DNA of 6,917 nt from an uncultured Rhizobiaceae group bacterium (GTDB taxonomy: Bacteria; Pseudomonadota; Alphaproteobacteria; Rhizobiales; Rhizobiaceae). The stretch spans positions 1 through 6,917 of the forward strand of contig CALLHT010000087.1 in assembly GCA_938009335.1 (NCBI GenBank), read 5' to 3'. The notes beneath the pieces are model-generated. The model was not told where the DNA came from, did not search any database, and saw nothing but the letters and a program-made list of their open reading frames with translations. Of this stretch, positions 6,147-6,917 are shown piece by piece. The stretch's first letter is position 1. Each line of letters begins with the position of its first letter. Position numbers and translations under genes: made by a program.

Positions 6147-6150
6147 GAAC

Positions 6151-6179
6151 ATTTTATTCATAAAAAGAAAAAATCTAAA
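6151..6179 (-). promoter_or_regulatory. Candidate promoter for the mgsABC-gmaS operon
   Basis: On the minus strand TTTAGA (6179-6174) and TAAAAT (6156-6151) are spaced by 17 bases, matching four and five of six consensus positions. Transcription would start near 6144, about 70 bases before the mgsA ATG. The stretch is very T-rich, so the match could be partly compositional. Read-through from the regulator gene is an equal possibility, since no terminator is visible. Confidence 0.3.
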
Positions 6180-6180
6180 C

Positions 6181-6804
6181 TCAATTTTCCTTGGGGTAAC
6201 AGATGATCGAGAGGTACCGCGCGGGTAGTTCTATCAGGTCTTCAGGGCCATGCGGAGCATCAGCATCAAAGATAAGGCTATCGCCCGGCTCAAGATGATA
6301 GGTTTCACGGCCATGGTGGTATTTGACCTGACCTTCCAGCATATAGAGAAACTCTACGCCTTCATGTTGGAACGCGGGAAATGTATCTGATGAGTGGTTC
6401 AAGCTAATGAGGTAAGGTTCGACAGTCACGCCTGCTGATCCGGTGATGCTTCCGAGCAGATTGTATTGATGACCTGAACGGGTGCCTGCGCGCTCTGCTT
6501 CAACACCATCCCCCGCTTTCACATGCATGGCTTCTCGTGCTTCCTCGAATCCTTTGAAGAGGGTGGTGAGCGGAACGCTCAAAGCCTGCGAGATAGAAAG
6601 AAGCGTGCCGAGTGAGGGTGCAGTTTGGCCGTTCTCGATTTTTGACAACATGCCGTTTGAGATGCCCATTTCCTGCGCAAGTTTGGGAATGGTCAACTTC
6701 TTCTGCTGGCGGATTGCTCGGACCTGCCGTCCGATGGCTGACTGAAGATTGTTTTCGAAAAACCCCGGCGTTTTATGAGGGTCCTGCTGGAATTGATGTT
6801 TCAT
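6181..6804 (-). CDS. XRE-family transcriptional regulator with C-terminal cupin domain
   Basis: A 207-residue cytoplasmic DNA-binding protein. Residues about 24-83 form a lambda-repressor-like helix-turn-helix: I-G-R-Q-V-R-A-I-R, then L-A-Q-E-M-G-I-S-N-G-M-L-S-K-I-E-N-G (42-59) and P-S-L-G-T-L-L-S-I-S-Q-A-L (63-75). After a linker, residues about 142-205 form a small cupin barrel: H-E-G-V-E-F-L-Y-M-L-E-G (147-158) and L-E-P-G-D-S-L-I-F-D-A-D-A-P-H-G (171-186). Possible cupin metal ligands include His147, Glu151 and His185. Regulators of this design usually sense a small metabolite through the cupin. It lies on the same strand, 106 bases upstream of mgsA, so it most likely controls the amidotransfer operon and perhaps itself. 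Whether it activates or represses, and what it senses (methylamine, glutamine, gamma-glutamylmethylamide), is not visible. AGG lies seven bases before the ATG. The 18 N-terminal residues before the domain are unusual but unremarkable. Confidence 0.92.
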   Translation of the reverse strand: MKHQFQQDPHKTPGFFENNLQSAIGRQVRAIRQQKKLTIPKLAQEMGISNGMLSKIENGQTAPSLGTLLSISQALSVPLTTLFKGFEEAREAMHVKAGDGVEAERAGTRSGHQYNLLGSITGSAGVTVEPYLISLNHSSDTFPAFQHEGVEFLYMLEGQVKYHHGRETYHLEPGDSLIFDADAPHGPEDLIELPARYLSIICYPKEN

Positions 6805-6818
6805 GATGATGCCTGTGA

Positions 6819-6917
6819 TTATTTGTGCAAGTCTAGCAGGGAGGCGATGCAGTCATCAAACCAAGGCCAGGATGATCTGGCTGTTTGATTGACGACAATG
6901 TAAGAGCGTCGCTCAAA
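6819..6917 (-). CDS. Possible C-terminal end of an upstream gene (runs off right edge)
   Basis: The minus strand is open for 33 codons from the right edge to a TAA at 6821-6819, ending in ...S-L-L-D-L-H-K. The translation has a balanced composition, with R-R-S-Y-I-V-V-N-Q near the edge and W-P-W-F-D-D in the middle, and the stop lies 14 bases before the regulator ATG, as in an operon. The general look (basic segment, short beta strand, terminal helix) would suit the end of a LysR-type regulator, but this is only an impression. Another frame is also open for most of this distance, so chance is a real alternative. Confidence 0.35.
   Translation of the reverse strand, partial: FERRSYIVVNQTARSSWPWFDDCIASLLDLHK

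Noticed and set aside
6150..6174. T-rich run after the XRE-cupin stop as an intrinsic terminator
   Set aside because: There is no GC-rich hairpin immediately before the T run, so it looks more like promoter or leader sequence.

Overview
This 6.9 kb window looks like part of an alphaproteobacterial chromosome or large replicon. The main evidence is a five-gene minus-strand cluster of a type familiar from rhizobia, roseobacters and methylotrophic alphaproteobacteria: an XRE-cupin regulator followed by GlxB/GlxC/GlxD-type glutamate-synthase-like subunits and a type III glutamine synthetase. GC content is moderate by eye. The genus cannot be fixed from the sequence alone.

Layout, left to right. 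(1) Positions 1-717, minus strand: the N-terminal 239 codons of a secreted cell-surface protein with a signal peptide, a Cys-bounded beta-rich domain and a Calx-beta domain, running off the left edge. (2) Positions 718-1034: an AT-rich divergent intergenic region with a good candidate promoter for the secreted protein and a weaker one for the plus-strand gene. (3) Positions 1035-1847, plus strand: a TupA-type periplasmic tungstate-binding protein, standing alone without tupB or tupC. (4) Positions 1851-6074, minus strand: a tightly packed set, transcribed right to left, of a class II glutamine amidotransferase (GlxB/MgsA), a GXGXG beta-helix subunit (GlxC/MgsB), an FMN-binding glutamate-synthase-like subunit (GlxD/MgsC) and a type III glutamine synthetase/gamma-glutamylmethylamide synthetase (GlnT/GmaS). 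(5) Positions 6181-6804, minus strand: an XRE-family regulator with a C-terminal cupin domain, the likely local regulator. (6) Positions 6819-6917, minus strand: a possible C-terminal end of another gene leaving at the right edge.

How the genes may work together. By homology, GmaS would join methylamine (or ammonia) to glutamate, and MgsABC would transfer the amino group to 2-oxoglutarate, giving N-methylglutamate (or glutamate). The four structural genes of N-methylglutamate dehydrogenase (mgdABCD), which often follow gmaS, are absent here. GmaS instead ends 3 bp from the convergent tupA stop. The locus therefore either uses mgd genes elsewhere or performs another amidotransfer reaction (the GlxBCD-GlnT role known by name from rhizobia). 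Inverted repeats lie between the regulator gene and mgsA, one of them overlapping the mgsA ribosome-binding site, and are candidate control sites.

I see no mobile element, CRISPR array, tRNA, rRNA or convincing intrinsic terminator. Most of the window is recognisable metabolism. The less ordinary points are the loss of the usual Fe-S cysteines in MgsC, the altered flap loop in GmaS, the missing mgd genes, the orphan tupA and the control elements upstream of mgsA.
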